Part shown: piece by piece, positions 63,257 through 64,000 of the stretch
Position numbering within the stretch: position 1 is the first letter of the stretch
Layout: each line of letters starts with the position of its first letter
NCBI GenBank assembly: GCA_004011035.1
Contig: CP025734.1
Location: 1,696,001 to 1,760,000 of the forward strand
DNA from: Bdellovibrio sp. qaytius
GTDB lineage: Bacteria; Bdellovibrionota; Bdellovibrionia; Bdellovibrionales; Bdellovibrionaceae
Length of the DNA stretch: 64,000 nucleotides
Reading direction: 5' to 3'
Made by a program: the position numbers and the translations under genes
Notes under the pieces: model-generated
Database searches by the model: none
Seen by the model: the letters and a program-made list of their open reading frames with translations, nothing else
Told to the model about the DNA's origin: nothing

Positions 63257-64000
63257 TGTTAAAGTATTTAATTCTTTTATTAGTTCCTAGTTTTACGTTC
63301 GCGTATCCAGAACTCGTATCGAAGAATTGTTTAAGTTGTCATAGCGAAGCCAGCGGTTTTGGAATTTTAACCGCTGAAGGCAAAGCGAGTGTTCAAAACT
63401 GGTCCGATAAAAAATCAGAGAGTTATTATGAAGTTAAAACTCCTGAGTGGCTCATGTTAGGTTTAAAAGCTGATTTGAATCAGACGTTTACAAAATCTCC
63501 TTATGAAAAAACCGGAAGTTTTAAAGCCACCCGTTTTGAAGGTCAAATTGGTCTAGTGCATAATGTGTCTAAGTATTTAAACGTACAAGCTCAAGGATCT
63601 TTAAACCGCGTTGAACCAAAAACAAAAAGTGATTCAATTACTGATTTTATCTATTCACCCTACCACTTTGTAGAACTTAATTACCATGATCCAACAGATT
63701 CTGTTATTTCGCTAAAGCATGGATATTACAGAAATGAATGGCAAAATGATCTGTCATTATTTTCTGATAGTTTTAAGCAAAGTGAATTAATTTATCTAAT
63801 GAATCGTCATCAGGTGAGTCTAGGTCACAGAACTCGAAGTAAAACATATAATGCCTCGGTTGAAGATGACACTAGTTTTATTACTTATAAATATTTTACT
63901 GAAAACCAAATCGATTTAATTCTCGGTCACGAGCGCAAAACCGATGATCAACTTTCGAGTTTAGGTTTGGTTTATGTTAAAAATGAAAACTTAACGTTTA
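63256..64000 (+). CDS. Monoheme-tipped outer-membrane barrel protein, 3' end cut by window
   Basis: It begins with ATG at 63256, overlapping the previous stop by one base, and runs open to the window edge. A signal peptide (TFAYP) is followed almost at once by one heme site CLSCH (25-29). After that the sequence has alternating aromatic and polar beta-strands (FKATRFEGQIGLVH, YLNVQAQGSLNRV, HGYYRNEWQNDL), as in an outer-membrane barrel. A heme at the periplasmic mouth of a barrel would fit an electron conduit through the outer membrane. It is partial, so the total length and C-terminus are unknown. Confidence 0.72.
   Translation, partial: MLKYLILLLVPSFTFAYPELVSKNCLSCHSEASGFGILTAEGKASVQNWSDKKSESYYEVKTPEWLMLGLKADLNQTFTKSPYEKTGSFKATRFEGQIGLVHNVSKYLNVQAQGSLNRVEPKTKSDSITDFIYSPYHFVELNYHDPTDSVISLKHGYYRNEWQNDLSLFSDSFKQSELIYLMNRHQVSLGHRTRSKTYNASVEDDTSFITYKYFTENQIDLILGHERKTDDQLSSLGLVYVKNENLTF

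Overview
The window is a low-GC (about 40%) Gram-negative chromosomal segment. Its gene set points to a member of the Bdellovibrionota, most likely the Pseudobdellovibrionaceae. This is inferred from content and order: the run rpmF-fabH-fabD-fabG-acpP-fabF-rpiB-glyA, a DUF455 ferritin-like protein, a class Ia ribonucleotide reductase, and many secreted or lipidated hydrolases. No rRNA, tRNA, CRISPR array, prophage or intact insertion sequence was found. Traces of past mobility or decay are limited to a probable IS21-type terminus near 2.7 kb and a DUF455 gene relic near 18.9 kb.

Layout. 1-4.8 kb: sensor kinase (cut by the window edge), solute-binding protein, Tsx-like channel and a triple-PAS soluble chemoreceptor. 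4.8-10 kb: exported trypsin-like protease, rsgA, then two large secreted proteins (LamG-like and beta-propeller lectin-like). 10-24 kb: a mosaic of mostly single genes: YebC, DUF455, an XRE regulator with an unknown partner, a desaturase, a GNAT-like protein, a papain-like protease, a SleB-type hydrolase, a clan-A glycosidase, a JmjC/cupin protein, and lipoprotein phosphatase and esterase-like genes. 23.6-26.3 kb: a minus-strand operon of acyl-CoA dehydrogenase, SDR and pseudouridine synthase. 26.4-33.1 kb: M50 protease, scpA-scpB with very large acidic extensions, an HTTM membrane protein pair and a lipoprotein. 33.1-36.9 kb: nrdA-nrdB with a structured leader. 37-43.7 kb: radical-SAM and MnmC-like genes, a patatin-PilZ pair, DedA and an abundant-looking outer-membrane protein. 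43.8-52.1 kb: the minus-strand fatty-acid, ribosome and one-carbon cluster. 52.2-58.9 kb: secreted proteins, leucine dehydrogenase, a YfgM-like/BamB-like pair, and an exported protein followed by an exported Fic enzyme. 59.1-64 kb: a PstS-like protein and three consecutive c-type-heme genes; the last runs off the window.

How the genes work together. Housekeeping units are compact and translationally coupled: fatty-acid synthesis with L32 and DUF177, ScpAB, NrdAB, YfgM/BamB. The accessory part is dominated by exported enzymes acting on protein (trypsin-, papain-, M23- and M50-type), peptidoglycan (SleB-type, M23), glycans (glycosidase, lectin-like) and lipids (patatin, esterase-like). That fits a predatory or surface-degrading lifestyle. 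The least-explained parts are the nrdA leader, the exported Fic/ART-like pair, the multiheme cluster with a terminator hairpin inside its first codons, and the acidic tails on ScpA and ScpB.
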